Both the position numbers and the translations under genes were made by a program. A stretch of DNA of 46,444 nucleotides from Aquibacillus rhizosphaerae. GTDB taxonomy: Bacteria; Bacillota; Bacilli; Bacillales; Amphibacillaceae. The stretch is taken from contig NZ_JASTZU010000003.1 of assembly GCF_030282825.1 (NCBI RefSeq), positions 1 through 46,444 on the forward strand, given 5' to 3'. The notes under the pieces were generated by a model. It was not told the origin of the DNA. It saw only the letters and a program-made list of their open reading frames with translations, and made no database searches. This document shows positions 1-8,466 of the stretch, piece after piece (position 1 is the stretch's first letter; each line of letters begins with the position of its first letter).

Positions 1-45
1 CGGTTTTATTCTGAGTTAGCTGAAGCCGTGCCTGCGGAAAGGGAG
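1..45. repeat. Dispersed palindromic repeat, partial (cut by window start)
   Basis: The reverse complement of positions 8-29 reads CACGGCTTCAGCTAACTCAG plus flanking bases, matching 46361-46380 inside the element at the right window end. The two copies are in opposite orientation. It looks like part of a dispersed intergenic repeat family; its left boundary is outside the window. Confidence 0.6.
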
Positions 46-174
46 CCAATTTTGCTTGAGGAGCGAGGCCAGTGCTCTATTGCGTACTTTATATTAACTT
101 CGTAGAAGCATCAGTTTAAAAATAGGTTTTGTTCAACGATGAAATTAATTGTTTAACGGAGATATAAATGAATG

Positions 175-203
175 TTGACAGATATAATACACGTCTATAT
201 AAT
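175..203 (+). promoter_or_regulatory. Consensus sigma-A promoter of queF
   Basis: TTGACA (175-180), a 17-bp spacer and TATAAT (198-203) match the vegetative consensus at all 12 positions. The predicted start near 210 lies about 30 nt before the preQ1 aptamer, so expression would be set mainly by the riboswitch. Confidence 0.85.
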
Positions 204-240
204 AAATCGAGTAATTATATATCATTCCGTTAGAAACGGG

Positions 241-283
241 AGAGGTTCTTAGCTACAAACCCTCTATAAAAAACTAAGGACAT
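241..283 (+). ncRNA. preQ1-I riboswitch aptamer and antiterminator strand
   Basis: The sequence has the class I preQ1 layout: GAGGTTC, then GCTACAA, CCTCT, an A-rich linker and AACTAAGGA (271-280) that would form the pseudoknot. The 3' strand CTAAGGACAT (274-283) can also pair, with one bulge, with ATGTCCCTTAG (301-311) inside the following terminator stem. That gives mutually exclusive antiterminator and terminator forms. Ligand-bound RNA should favour termination of queF. Aptamer identity is by motif recognition; the switch mechanism is inferred from the pairing. Confidence 0.9.
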
Positions 284-296
284 ATGATGTGATCAT

Positions 297-327
297 AGCC
301 ATGTCCCTTAGGGAATGGCTTTTTTTG
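297..327 (+). terminator. Riboswitch expression-platform terminator
   Basis: The stem AGCCATGTCCC / GGGAATGGCT has a TTA loop and is followed by seven or more T. It lies between the aptamer and queF and shares its 5' arm with the antiterminator pairing. Confidence 0.85.
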
Positions 328-365
328 ATTGTAATAATAGTAGAACAACGAGGAGGTAGACAACA

Positions 366-863
366 ATGACTGGTAGAGAAGATGAAGATTTAACAGAGCT
401 ATCTTTGCTCGGGAGTCAAGGAACAATTTATGCCTTTGATTACACTCCTGAAGTGCTAGAAGCTTTTGATAATAAACACCCTAACCGTGATTATTTCGTC
501 AAATTCAACTGTCCTGAATTCACAACACTTTGTCCAAAAACAATGCAACCGGACTTTGGGAGTGTATATATAAGTTATATTCCAGATGAAAAAATGGTGG
601 AAAGTAAATCATTAAAATTATATTTATTTAGTTTTCGTAATCATGGTGACTTTCATGAAGATAGTATGAATATTATTATGAATGATTTGATAAACCTCAT
701 GGATCCACGCTACATTGAAGTGTGGGGTAAGTTTACGCCAAGGGGTGGTATTTCTATTGATCCTTATTGCAATTATGGAAAGCCTGGTACTAAATTTGAA
801 CAAATAGCAGATCACAGATTAATGAATCACGATATGTATCCTGAAAAGATTGATAATCGCTAA
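366..863 (+). CDS. queF: NADPH-dependent 7-cyano-7-deazaguanine (preQ0) reductase QueF
   Basis: QueF reduces the nitrile of preQ0 to the amine of preQ1 in cytosolic queuosine tRNA biosynthesis. The protein (165 aa) has the size and full-length pattern of the short Bacillus-type enzyme. Visible residues are the nucleophilic Cys56 in TLCPKT, Asp63 in QPDFG, the QueF signature ESKSLKLY (79-86) and Glu98 in GDFHED. A small difference is Met60 where Bacillus enzymes usually have Gly. AGGAGGT at 351-357 fixes the ATG. The gene follows a preQ1 riboswitch and precedes a queuosine-precursor transporter, which agrees with the assignment. Confidence 0.97.
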   Translation: MTGREDEDLTELSLLGSQGTIYAFDYTPEVLEAFDNKHPNRDYFVKFNCPEFTTLCPKTMQPDFGSVYISYIPDEKMVESKSLKLYLFSFRNHGDFHEDSMNIIMNDLINLMDPRYIEVWGKFTPRGGISIDPYCNYGKPGTKFEQIADHRLMNHDMYPEKIDNR

Positions 864-906
864 TGAGGGTTAGCTTTGAAGCCTCTACAGAAGAGGAGAA
901 GATGAA

Positions 907-1545
907 TTGTTTATTTATTTAAATGCGCTATTTGTGGGACTATTAGTTTTATCCAATATATTAGGTGTAAAATTGTTTAGTGTAGGCGAGTATATGTTGC
1001 CTGCTGCGGCAGTGGTTTATGTTGTAACGTATTTACTAACAGATGTAATAAGTGAAGTTTATGGGAAAGATGCAGCACGTAAAACAGTACAGGCTGGTTT
1101 CTTTACACAGGTCGTTGCATTAGTTTTCATATTTGTTGCTATTCAATTACCAGCAGCGCCTGCCTTTGGTTTACAAACAGAATTTTCTGCGATTCTTGGA
1201 GGAAGTTTTCGAGTAATGTTAGCCAGTCTAGTGGCGTATGTCATAAGCCAAAATTTGGATGTTTCTATATTTCATCGCTTGAAAAAGAAACATGGTGAAA
1301 AAAAGCTATGGTTGCGCAATAATTTATCGACAATGTCAAGTCAACTTATAGACACAACCATTTTTATTACTATAGCTTTTGTTGGGTCTGTGCCAATGCA
1401 AGTACTACTTGGTATGATTGTGACACAATACGTATTTAAATTAATTGTAGCTGCTGTGGATACCCCATTAGTATATCTACTTGTTAAATGGGCGAAGAGA
1501 GATAAACAATACCCAACTTATACTGCAGAAGCAAAGGCTTCTTAA
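907..1545 (+). CDS. yhhQ: Queuosine precursor transporter, VUT/YhhQ family
   Basis: This is an integral membrane protein of 212 aa with about six hydrophobic segments. It has the family hallmark TDVISEVYGKDAARK after the second segment and conserved QLIDTTIF and DTPLVYL stretches. The family imports preQ0/preQ1-type 7-deazapurines. The start is TTG at 907, served by AGAGGAG about 8 nt upstream; an ATG at 902 is out of frame and stops at once. It lies 43 nt after queF under the same riboswitch promoter, so salvage and reduction are probably co-regulated. Which precursor it carries cannot be told from sequence. Confidence 0.9.
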   Translation: MFIYLNALFVGLLVLSNILGVKLFSVGEYMLPAAAVVYVVTYLLTDVISEVYGKDAARKTVQAGFFTQVVALVFIFVAIQLPAAPAFGLQTEFSAILGGSFRVMLASLVAYVISQNLDVSIFHRLKKKHGEKKLWLRNNLSTMSSQLIDTTIFITIAFVGSVPMQVLLGMIVTQYVFKLIVAAVDTPLVYLLVKWAKRDKQYPTYTAEAKAS

Positions 1546-1560
1546 AGATAGAAAGTAAGT

Positions 1561-1596
1561 AATAAAGCAGGTGATTTTAAATCACCTGCTTTATTT
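1561..1596. terminator. Rho-independent terminator of queF-yhhQ
   Basis: AATAAAGCAGGTGATTT and its perfect complement are separated by only TA and followed by CATATT. The stem is long and has A/T tracts on both sides, so it could act on either strand. Confidence 0.9.
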
Positions 1597-1734
1597 CATA
1601 TTCTGAGAAATGATAAAATTAAAAGTGGGACTAGGACTCCCGTCGCTTTTATTCTTAATTAATGTTAATTGTGAACTTCTTAACAGAAGTGGGTTTAGAT
1701 TGTATGTATAATATTAGACAAACCACACATTAAC

Positions 1735-1779
1735 GTTTATCGCCACCCTTGAATAAATTGTAGATAGGCGGTGATAAAC
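1735..1779 (+). promoter_or_regulatory. Hairpin that would sequester the ribosome site of the YiiX-like gene
   Basis: GTTTATCGCCACC (1735-1747) pairs with GGCGGTGATAAAC (1767-1779) with one G-U pair and one mismatch. The 3' arm contains the only Shine-Dalgarno-like sequence and ends one base before the ATG at 1781. The fold would hide the ribosome site. Whether it is a thermometer, a protein site or chance is unknown. Confidence 0.5.
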
Positions 1780-1780
1780 A

Positions 1781-2539
1781 ATGATAAAACACTTTAAGGT
1801 AATACAAAACAAAGATTGTATTAATGTTCAACAAGTATCCAAAATAGCTTTTCATCACATCTGTTTGTATTTAGATGGTCAGTTGGTGGCGGTATATTAT
1901 CGTGGAGATAATTTTTATGTTACATTAGAAAAAAAACATAAACACTTGATGGTAGTTGGATTCAGCCTTAATAATCAAATGAATGTACCAATTGGAGAAC
2001 AGTATGTATTAGGAACTTCTGGCACTAGGGGAAGGGATTTTAAGGCAGGAGATGTTTTGGTTGCAAGTGACAATGTATTTCAAGCCTTGACGGGCTATAT
2101 GGGCCACTCCGCAATTGTAGTGGATGAACACAATGTAATTGAATCACCGGGTGGTCATCCAGCAATAAGAAAAGATACAATTCAGCAGTTTCTGGATAAG
2201 CATCCTGAACATGCGCAATTTAGACCAGTATCTTCGGAATTAGGTGAATCTGCAGCAAGTTATGCAAAAGAGTATTTAGCTGCTTATCAGCAAAAGTTAG
2301 AAAAAGGAGAAAAAAAACCGGTGTTTTCCTTTAAACTAACTCAATCTCTTGAAGATCCTTGGGAATATATTTACTGTTCTAAACTTATTTGGTTAAGTTA
2401 TTCACTAGGGGCAGATTATAAGTTGGATAATGATTATTTATGGTATTCTCCCGAAGATCTATATACAAATTTAAAAGAAAATGATGATTTCAAAACAATC
2501 TATCAACATGAGTTTGTGAAATTTCATATTGATACGTAA
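1781..2539 (+). CDS. YiiX/YebB-like permuted NlpC/P60 cysteine hydrolase
   Basis: The 252-aa protein has no signal peptide or membrane segment. The C-terminal two thirds carries the circularly permuted papain-like (YaeF/YiiX) pattern: GDVLVAS, then GHSAIVVDE with the candidate catalytic His, then IESPGGHPAIR, and later YIYCSKLIW with the candidate Cys. Here His precedes Cys, as in permuted NlpC/P60 enzymes. The first 75 residues resemble no domain I know. Family members cleave or transfer acyl groups on peptides or lipids; the substrate here is unknown. The gene stands alone between two terminators, with its ribosome site inside an inverted repeat. Confidence 0.7.
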   Translation: MIKHFKVIQNKDCINVQQVSKIAFHHICLYLDGQLVAVYYRGDNFYVTLEKKHKHLMVVGFSLNNQMNVPIGEQYVLGTSGTRGRDFKAGDVLVASDNVFQALTGYMGHSAIVVDEHNVIESPGGHPAIRKDTIQQFLDKHPEHAQFRPVSSELGESAASYAKEYLAAYQQKLEKGEKKPVFSFKLTQSLEDPWEYIYCSKLIWLSYSLGADYKLDNDYLWYSPEDLYTNLKENDDFKTIYQHEFVKFHIDT

Positions 2540-2572
2540 CGCATCGATTGGTGCGCTACGTATTTATTTTAT
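2532..2572 (+). terminator. Terminator overlapping the stop codon of the YiiX-like gene
   Basis: ATACGTA (2532-2538) pairs with TACGTAT (2557-2563), and CGCATC with GGTGCG inside it, followed by TTATTTTAT. The 5' arm includes the TAA stop. Confidence 0.75.
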
Positions 2573-2598
2573 AAAAAAGTAAAAGGAGAATTATAATA

Positions 2599-3600
2599 AT
2601 GGTCGAAACATTTAAAGCATTCAAACTACGCCAACAGGATAACGAGTTTACCTCTCAAATTGAAAAGATGACGTTACCAGAATTACCGACATCGGATGTA
2701 CTCATCCGTGTGCACTACTCAAGTGTAAATTATAAAGATGGTTTAGCGAGCACTCCCAAAAGTACCATCGTAAAACAATACCCGTTTGTCCCAGGGATTG
2801 ATTTGGCAGGGGTAGTAGAAGAGTCAAATGACGATAGATTTAATAAAGGTGACAAGGTTATCGCAACAAGTTATGAAATAGGAGTATCGCATTTTGGTGG
2901 ATTTAGTGAATACGCAAGCATTCCAGCTGATTGGATTGTTCCCTTGCCTGAGGGACTCACATTAAAAGAAGCGATGGTATATGGAACTGCTGGTTTTACT
3001 GCAGCTTTATCAATTCAACGTTTAGAAGAAAATGGAGTAACACCTAATAAAGGAAATGTACTCGTTACAGGTGCTACTGGAGGAGTAGGGACTTTAGCTA
3101 TTGCAATGCTAAACAAACTAGGCTATCAAGTGACTGCTAGCACGGGGAAGCTATCTTCAATGGACTTTTTAAAACAACTAGGTGCAACAAATGTGATTAC
3201 ACGAGAAGATGTTTATGAAGAAAAGGTCCCAGCGCTGGCTAAACAACATTGGGCTGCAGCGGTTGACCCCGTAGGAGGACAGACATTGGCATCGATGTTA
3301 AGCAAAATTAACTATGGTGGTTCTGTTGCTGTTAGTGGTTTAACTGGAGGTACATCAGTTCCAACAACTGTATTCCCCTTCATTTTACGAGGTGTAAGTT
3401 TAATTGGTATTGATTCTGTCTATTGTCCAATGAATATAAGAAAAAAGATTTGGGACCGCATGGCGAATGATTTAAAACCGGAAAACATGGGTAGCTTAAC
3501 GAAAGAAATACACTTAGAAGAGCTGTCCACATCATTAAATAACATATTAGAAGGTAAATCGTTGGGAAGAACAGTAGTCAACCTTATTGATGAAAATTAA
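2599..3600 (+). CDS. YhdH/YhfP-family NADPH-dependent quinone/acryloyl-CoA oxidoreductase
   Basis: This is a zinc-free MDR oxidoreductase of 333 aa. The N-terminal GroES-like domain has SVNYKDGLA and FVPGIDLAGVV; the Rossmann domain has VTGATGGVGTLAIAML, and DPVGGQTLA follows. These are typical of the YhdH/YhfP (AcuI-like) subgroup, whose characterised members reduce acryloyl-CoA or small enones with NADPH. No zinc-ligand cysteine set is present. AAAGGAGAA precedes the ATG. It is probably a single-gene unit. The physiological substrate cannot be inferred from the neighbours. Confidence 0.9.
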   Translation: MVETFKAFKLRQQDNEFTSQIEKMTLPELPTSDVLIRVHYSSVNYKDGLASTPKSTIVKQYPFVPGIDLAGVVEESNDDRFNKGDKVIATSYEIGVSHFGGFSEYASIPADWIVPLPEGLTLKEAMVYGTAGFTAALSIQRLEENGVTPNKGNVLVTGATGGVGTLAIAMLNKLGYQVTASTGKLSSMDFLKQLGATNVITREDVYEEKVPALAKQHWAAAVDPVGGQTLASMLSKINYGGSVAVSGLTGGTSVPTTVFPFILRGVSLIGIDSVYCPMNIRKKIWDRMANDLKPENMGSLTKEIHLEELSTSLNNILEGKSLGRTVVNLIDEN

Positions 3601-3671
3601 ATAGCAAGTCATGTATAGAATCCTTTCCGATTGCAGAAATTAAATTGAAATTCGGAAAAGGAGATGAGTAA

Positions 3672-4007
3672 ATGAGAAAATTAACTTCATTCATTCTAAT
3701 TGCTGTTCTTTCTTTATCTTTTATAGGGTTAAGTACTATTTCGATAAGTGCTGAACATGACCATGGCAAAACACCAAAATATAAAGAGGTAAAATTAACA
3801 GATGAACAGACAGAGGAATTAAAAGTGTTGTATGAAGACCTTGTTAATCAAAGAAAAGGGATTATCAACAAGTACTTAGAATTTGGTGTTTTAACTGAAG
3901 AAGATGCAACTAAAATAAAAGGACACTTAGATACTTTTTATGAAAAGATGGAAGAAGATCGGTTTATACCTAAGTGGGAAAAACACCATAAAAAGACAGC
4001 AGAATAA
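3672..4007 (+). CDS. Small secreted DUF2680 (YckD-like) protein
   Basis: The protein has 111 aa: a positively charged N-terminus, a hydrophobic core (about 6-26) and a likely signal-peptidase site near ISAEHD. The mature part is short, charged and predicted helical. It carries the DUF2680 pattern LTDEQTEELKVLYEDL, with LEFGVLTEEDA and ending DRFIPKW. AAAAGGAGATG gives a good ribosome site. Function of the family is unknown. It is followed by its own terminator. Confidence 0.8.
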   Translation: MRKLTSFILIAVLSLSFIGLSTISISAEHDHGKTPKYKEVKLTDEQTEELKVLYEDLVNQRKGIINKYLEFGVLTEEDATKIKGHLDTFYEKMEEDRFIPKWEKHHKKTAE

Positions 4008-4019
4008 ATCTTAAATTAG

Positions 4020-4056
4020 AACCTTAATACATTAGTCATTGTATTGAGGTTTTTTG
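4020..4056 (+). terminator. Terminator of the DUF2680 gene
   Basis: AACCTTAATACA (4020-4031) pairs with TGTATTGAGGTT (4040-4051) around an 8-nt loop and runs into TTTTTT. Confidence 0.9.
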
Positions 4057-4268
4057 ATGTAAAATAGTCAAACTTGTTTATTATCAATAATAAAAAATAA
4101 ATGAATTTTGTCAAAAAGGTAGCATATAGTTGTATGGAATATAGAATTAAAAATAATATTAATATGGAAAAGAATATATCTTATAAAAAAATAATCTTTT
4201 AAAAACCTTAATATATTACAGTTTCTTTAGAAAATAGTGTAATTTTTTAAAAATTATATACTTATGTA
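4057..4268. other. AT-rich non-coding leader region before the araDBA promoter
   Basis: I see no gene, clear hairpin or cre box here. It is strongly A+T-rich, with several A-tracts, and runs from the DUF2680 terminator to the araD promoter. Confidence 0.6.
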
Positions 4269-4297
4269 TTGATTGTACGTACGAATTATATTACTAT
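4269..4297 (+). promoter_or_regulatory. araDBA promoter
   Basis: TTGATT (4269-4274), a 17-bp spacer and TACTAT (4292-4297). The first AraR-type palindrome fills the spacer and the second lies just past the predicted start near 4304. A repressor bound to both would block polymerase. Confidence 0.75.
4271..4286. promoter_or_regulatory. AraR operator, araDBA site 1
   Basis: GATTGTACGTACGAAT contains the perfect 8-bp core GTACGTAC and matches the Bacillus AraR palindrome (TGTACGTACA type). It is centred between 4278 and 4279, between the -35 and -10 boxes. Confidence 0.8.
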
Positions 4298-4312
4298 AAA
4301 AACTAAGAATGA

Positions 4313-4328
4313 AAATATACGTACAAGA
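4313..4328. promoter_or_regulatory. AraR operator, araDBA site 2
   Basis: AAATATACGTACAAGA is centred between 4320 and 4321, exactly 42 bp from site 1. That is four turns of B-DNA, so both sites face the same side of the helix, as expected for cooperative AraR binding. Confidence 0.75.
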
Positions 4329-4368
4329 ATAGTGTTTTTAAAAAGTATATGGAAAGGCGTTGATAGAT

Positions 4369-5058
4369 TTGTTAGAAAATTTAAAACAACAAGTTTTAGA
4401 GGCTAATCTGGCCTTACCTAAGTATGGATTAGTAACATTTACCTGGGGTAATGTAAGCGGTTTCGACAAAGATTCTGGACTAGTTGTAATTAAGCCAAGT
4501 GGAGTTCCTTATGAGGATCTCTCTGTGGAAGATTTAGTTGTGTTGAATTTGGATGGGGAAATTGTTGAAGGGAAACTAAAACCTTCCTCTGATACACCTA
4601 CCCACCTAATATTATATAAAAATTTCCCTGGTATTGGTGGGGTTGTGCATACGCATTCACCATGGGCAACTAGTTGGGCTCAAGCAGGTAAACCTATACC
4701 TGCACTCGGAACGACCCAAGCCGACTATTTTTATGGGTCAATTCCTTGTACAAGAAGAATGACAGAACAAGAAATTAAAGGTGAATACGAGCTAGAGACA
4801 GGTAATGTCATCGTAGAAACCTTTAAAGAAATTAACCCACTTGAAATTCCGAGTGTTTTAGTTCATAGCCATGCACCGTTTAATTGGGGTAAAGATGCTA
4901 ATGAGGCGGTCCATAATGCCGTAGTTGTAGAAGAAGTAGCTAAAATGGCATTACGGACATACCAAATTAACCCAGATGCACCTCCAATGGACCAAGAGCT
5001 ATTAGATAAACACTATTTGAGAAAACATGGTTCAAATGCTTATTACGGCCAGAAGTAA
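4369..5058 (+). CDS. araD: L-ribulose-5-phosphate 4-epimerase AraD
   Basis: AraD converts L-ribulose 5-phosphate to D-xylulose 5-phosphate, the last step of L-arabinose entry into the pentose phosphate pathway. It is a class II aldolase-fold, zinc-dependent enzyme. Visible signatures are [25 protein letters not shown] (His94 and His96 in this numbering), [11 protein letters not shown] and VLVHSHAPF, ending [15 protein letters not shown] place the start at TTG 4369, giving MLENLKQQV, because Bacillus and E. coli AraD begin MLE-L-K. An in-frame TTG at 4360 sits only 2 nt from the AAAGG ribosome site. First gene of araD-araB-araA, behind two AraR operators. Confidence 0.95.
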   Translation: MLENLKQQVLEANLALPKYGLVTFTWGNVSGFDKDSGLVVIKPSGVPYEDLSVEDLVVLNLDGEIVEGKLKPSSDTPTHLILYKNFPGIGGVVHTHSPWATSWAQAGKPIPALGTTQADYFYGSIPCTRRMTEQEIKGEYELETGNVIVETFKEINPLEIPSVLVHSHAPFNWGKDANEAVHNAVVVEEVAKMALRTYQINPDAPPMDQELLDKHYLRKHGSNAYYGQK

Positions 5059-5074
5059 TAAGGAGGTACTATAA

Positions 5075-6745
5075 GTGGTAAAAAAGTATGCGATTGGTGT
5101 AGATTATGGAACTGAATCTGGTAGAGCAGTATTAGTATCCTTAGCAGATGGCAGGGAAATAGCAGATCACGTTACACCTTATTCGCATGGGGTAATTGTT
5201 GATAAATTACCGGAGTCAGGTATAGAGATTGGATTTGATTGGGCTTTAGAACACCCTGCAGATTATATAGATGTATTAAAATATTCTATACCAGCAGTAC
5301 TCAAGGAATCTGGGATAGATCCTAGTGATATTATTGGTGTGGGAATTGACTTTACTGCATGTACGATGCTTCCAGTGGATAGGGACGGAGAACCATTAAT
5401 GTTCGATCCAAAGTGGAAAGATAATCCCAATGCTTGGCCAAAGCTTTGGAAACACCATGCAGCACAAGGTGAAGCAAATAAATTAACTAAAATTGCCGAA
5501 AAGCGAGGAGAGAAATTTCTATCCCGCTATGGTGGGAAGATATCTTCCGAGTGGATGATTGCAAAAGTATGGCAAGTCCTCAATGAAGCACCAGAGGTAT
5601 ACGACGCAGCGGATAGGTTTGTTGAAGCGACAGATTGGCTTATATCAAAAATGACTAGTGATTTTGTTCGTAACAGTTGTGCTGCAGGTTATAAAGCGTT
5701 TTGGCACAAGCAAGAAGGCTATCCAAGCAAAGAATTCTTTAAAGCACTAGATCCACGTTTAGAAGATTTAACGGCAACAAAATTACGTGGAGAAGTTCTA
5801 CCTTTAGGATCAAAAGCTGGTGAGTTAACAGAAGAGATTGCAAAGCTTACCGGGTTAAACATTGGGACTGCAGTAGCTGTTGGAAATGTAGATGCACATG
5901 CGGCTGTGCCTGCAATGGGAGTAACATCACCTGGTAAACTAGTAATGTCAATGGGTACATCTATTTGCCACATGTTACTAGGAACTGAAGAAAAACAGGT
6001 TGAGGGCATGTGTGGTGTTGTAGAAGATGGAATCATACCTGGGTTTTATGGATATGAAGCTGGACAAACAGCTGTAGGAGATATCTTTGCATGGTTTGTA
6101 AAACAAGCTGTACCAGCATATGTATTAGAAGCGGCAAATAAAGAAGAAGTGAATGAACACCAGTGGTTAGAACAAAAGGCTTCAGAGTATAAGCCTGGTG
6201 AAACAGGACTGTTAGCTTTAGACTGGTGGAATGGTAATCGATCTGTATTAGTAGATACAGAATTAAGCGGACTTCTGATTGGTGCGACATTACAAACGAA
6301 GCCTGAAGAAATTTACCGTACTCTATTAGAGGCAACAGCATTTGGTACTAGAAAAATAATTGATGCATTCCAAGATAATGGAGTAGCCGTAGATGAATTA
6401 TATGCATGTGGTGGTTTACCTCAGAAAAACAAATTATTGATGCAAATATATGCCGATGTTACAAATCGAACAATTAAAATTGCTGCTTCAACACAAACAC
6501 CTGCTTTAGGTGCTGCGATGTTTGGAGCTGTGGCAGCTGGTGCTGATAAAGGTGGGTATGATTCTATTGTAGATGCCGCTGGTAAAATGGCACGAATTAA
6601 AGATGAAGCGATTACACCAATACCAGAGAATGTAGCTATTTATGAAAAGTTATACCAAGAGTATTCAAGACTGCATGACTATTTTGGACGTGGAGAAAAT
6701 GATGTTATGAAACGACTGAAATTTATCCGTTCAGAAGCAAAATAA
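5075..6745 (+). CDS. araB: L-ribulokinase AraB
   Basis: AraB phosphorylates L-ribulose with ATP in the cytosol. The 556-aa protein is a full-length FGGY carbohydrate kinase: the N-terminal phosphate loop [10 protein letters not shown], then [22 protein letters not shown], the mid-domain [21 protein letters not shown] and the C-terminal ATP-site ACGGLPQKN. These match Bacillus AraB closely. The start is GTG at 5075, with AGGAGGT 8 nt upstream. It follows araD by 16 nt and precedes araA by 39 nt. The order D-B-A is the reverse of the B. subtilis order A-B-D. Confidence 0.96.
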   Translation: MVKKYAIGVDYGTESGRAVLVSLADGREIADHVTPYSHGVIVDKLPESGIEIGFDWALEHPADYIDVLKYSIPAVLKESGIDPSDIIGVGIDFTACTMLPVDRDGEPLMFDPKWKDNPNAWPKLWKHHAAQGEANKLTKIAEKRGEKFLSRYGGKISSEWMIAKVWQVLNEAPEVYDAADRFVEATDWLISKMTSDFVRNSCAAGYKAFWHKQEGYPSKEFFKALDPRLEDLTATKLRGEVLPLGSKAGELTEEIAKLTGLNIGTAVAVGNVDAHAAVPAMGVTSPGKLVMSMGTSICHMLLGTEEKQVEGMCGVVEDGIIPGFYGYEAGQTAVGDIFAWFVKQAVPAYVLEAANKEEVNEHQWLEQKASEYKPGETGLLALDWWNGNRSVLVDTELSGLLIGATLQTKPEEIYRTLLEATAFGTRKIIDAFQDNGVAVDELYACGGLPQKNKLLMQIYADVTNRTIKIAASTQTPALGAAMFGAVAAGADKGGYDSIVDAAGKMARIKDEAITPIPENVAIYEKLYQEYSRLHDYFGRGENDVMKRLKFIRSEAK

Positions 6746-6784
6746 AAATGAACTTATTATTCAATTTATCTAGGAGGAAACGCA

Positions 6785-8269
6785 ATGTTAAAGACAAGAG
6801 ATTACGAATTTTGGTTTGTTACAGGTAGTCAAAACCTATATGGTGACGATGCATTAAAGGAAGTAGAAAACAATTCAAAACAAGTTGTAGAGGGATTAAA
6901 CGAAAAAGGTGAACTTCCATTCAAGGTTGTATTCAAATCTGTGCTAAAAACTGCAACTGAAATTAAGCAGTTAAGTTTAGATGCTAATAATGATGAGAAT
7001 TGTGCTGGGTTAATAACGTGGATGCATACATTTTCACCTGCAAAAATGTGGATAGCTGGTTTAGCTTCCCTTCAAAAGCCATTATTGCACTTGCATACAC
7101 AATTCAACCGTGATATTCCATGGAGCGATATTGATATGGATTTTATGAACCTGAACCAAGCGGCTCACGGTGACAGAGAATATGGATTTATCGGTACTCG
7201 TATGAATATATCACGTAAGGTAATTGTTGGGCACTGGACAAATAAAGAAGTAACAACAAAACTATCGGACTGGATGCGTACTGCTGTAGCTGTAACAGAA
7301 GGTTCTAACATAAGAGTAGCTCGTTTTGGTGACAATATGAGAAATGTTGCTGTAACAGACGGAGACAAAGTAGAAGCACAAATCAAATTTGGTTGGGTTG
7401 TTGATTATTACGGAATAGGTGACCTTGTAGAAGAGATGAGTAAAGTTACCGATGAGCAACTGGATAACCTGTATAAGGAATATAATGAATTATATGATTT
7501 ACCAGCCGAAGCTAGTGAACCTGGTGCAGTGAGAGATTCTATTTTAGAGCAAGGACGGATAGAATTAGGACTTAAATCATTTTTATCAAAAGGAAACTAC
7601 AGTGCATTCACAACTAACTTCGAAGACTTGCATGGCATGAAACAATTACCAGGACTTGCAGCGCAACGCTTGATGGCTGAAGGATACGGTTTTGCTGGTG
7701 AGGGTGATTGGAGAACTGCTGCACTATTACGTTTCATGAAAATAGTTTCTGGTAATAAGAGTACTTCGTTTATGGAGGATTATACGTACCATTTAGAGCC
7801 TGGAAACGAAATGGTTCTTGGTTCGCATATGCTGGAGATTTGTCCAACTGTGTCAGCGACTAAACCAAAAATTGTTGTCAACCCTCTTGGAATTGGTGGT
7901 AAAGAAGATCCGGCACGTTTAGTCTTTGATGGTAAAGGTGGAGATGGTCTTAATGCTTCCCTTGTGGAAATGGGTGGAAGATATCGTCTTGTTATAAACG
8001 AAGTGAAAGCAGAACAACCAACAATCGAAACACCTAACCTTCCAGTTGCTAAAGTATTGTGGAAACCGCAACCTTCATTAAGTGAAGGAACAGAAGCGTG
8101 GATTTATGCTGGTGGTGCACACCATACTGTATTCTCATTAGAAGTAACAACGGAGCAGCTATATGACTTTGCGGATATGGCTAAGATAGAATGTGTTGTC
8201 ATTGATAAAGATACAAACGTTAGACAGTTCAGAAATGAACTAAAATGGAATGAAGCAATCTGGCGTTAA
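6785..8269 (+). CDS. araA: L-arabinose isomerase AraA
   Basis: AraA interconverts L-arabinose and L-ribulose, the first catabolic step, with a divalent metal such as Mn2+. The protein has 494 aa, close to the Bacillus enzyme. Metal and catalytic positions are all present: Glu306 in GFAGEGDWR, Glu331 in FMEDYTYH, His348 in GSHMLEICP and His447 in GGAHHTVF. TAGGAGG lies just before the ATG. It is the last gene of the araDBA unit, which ends at a perfect inverted repeat. Confidence 0.97.
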   Translation: MLKTRDYEFWFVTGSQNLYGDDALKEVENNSKQVVEGLNEKGELPFKVVFKSVLKTATEIKQLSLDANNDENCAGLITWMHTFSPAKMWIAGLASLQKPLLHLHTQFNRDIPWSDIDMDFMNLNQAAHGDREYGFIGTRMNISRKVIVGHWTNKEVTTKLSDWMRTAVAVTEGSNIRVARFGDNMRNVAVTDGDKVEAQIKFGWVVDYYGIGDLVEEMSKVTDEQLDNLYKEYNELYDLPAEASEPGAVRDSILEQGRIELGLKSFLSKGNYSAFTTNFEDLHGMKQLPGLAAQRLMAEGYGFAGEGDWRTAALLRFMKIVSGNKSTSFMEDYTYHLEPGNEMVLGSHMLEICPTVSATKPKIVVNPLGIGGKEDPARLVFDGKGGDGLNASLVEMGGRYRLVINEVKAEQPTIETPNLPVAKVLWKPQPSLSEGTEAWIYAGGAHHTVFSLEVTTEQLYDFADMAKIECVVIDKDTNVRQFRNELKWNEAIWR

Positions 8270-8274
8270 CAGTT

Positions 8275-8312
8275 ACGCAGAGATTTACAATGTAAATCTC
8301 TGCGTTATTTTT
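8275..8312 (+). terminator. Terminator of araDBA
   Basis: ACGCAGAGATTTACA (8275-8289) and its exact complement (8291-8305) are followed by TATTTTT. Confidence 0.9.
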
Positions 8313-8381
8313 CTATCGAGTGTATATGGAGTCAAAAATAAAACAGGTTTCTATCGTTGATAAACTTACGTATTATAGTAG

Positions 8382-8410
8382 TTACTAATTCCGTACATGA
8401 ATGCTATAAT
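8382..8410 (+). promoter_or_regulatory. Promoter of the first araR gene
   Basis: TTACTA (8382-8387), a 17-bp spacer and TATAAT (8405-8410). A half-site resembling the AraR box (CCGTACATGA, 8391-8400) lies in the spacer, which would allow weak autoregulation; that part is speculative. Confidence 0.65.
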
Positions 8411-8466
8411 ATTATAGTTGAACTTATACCTATATGTAGGCAAGAGATTATACCCGAGGTGATAGT

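Noticed and set aside
5719-6341. Minus-strand open frames inside araB
   Set aside because: They are antisense to a complete conserved kinase and have no ribosome sites or domains.
8361-8400. AraR operator at the first araR promoter
   Set aside because: Only half-sites (TTACGTATTA, CCGTACATGA) are present; too weak to list as a separate operator.
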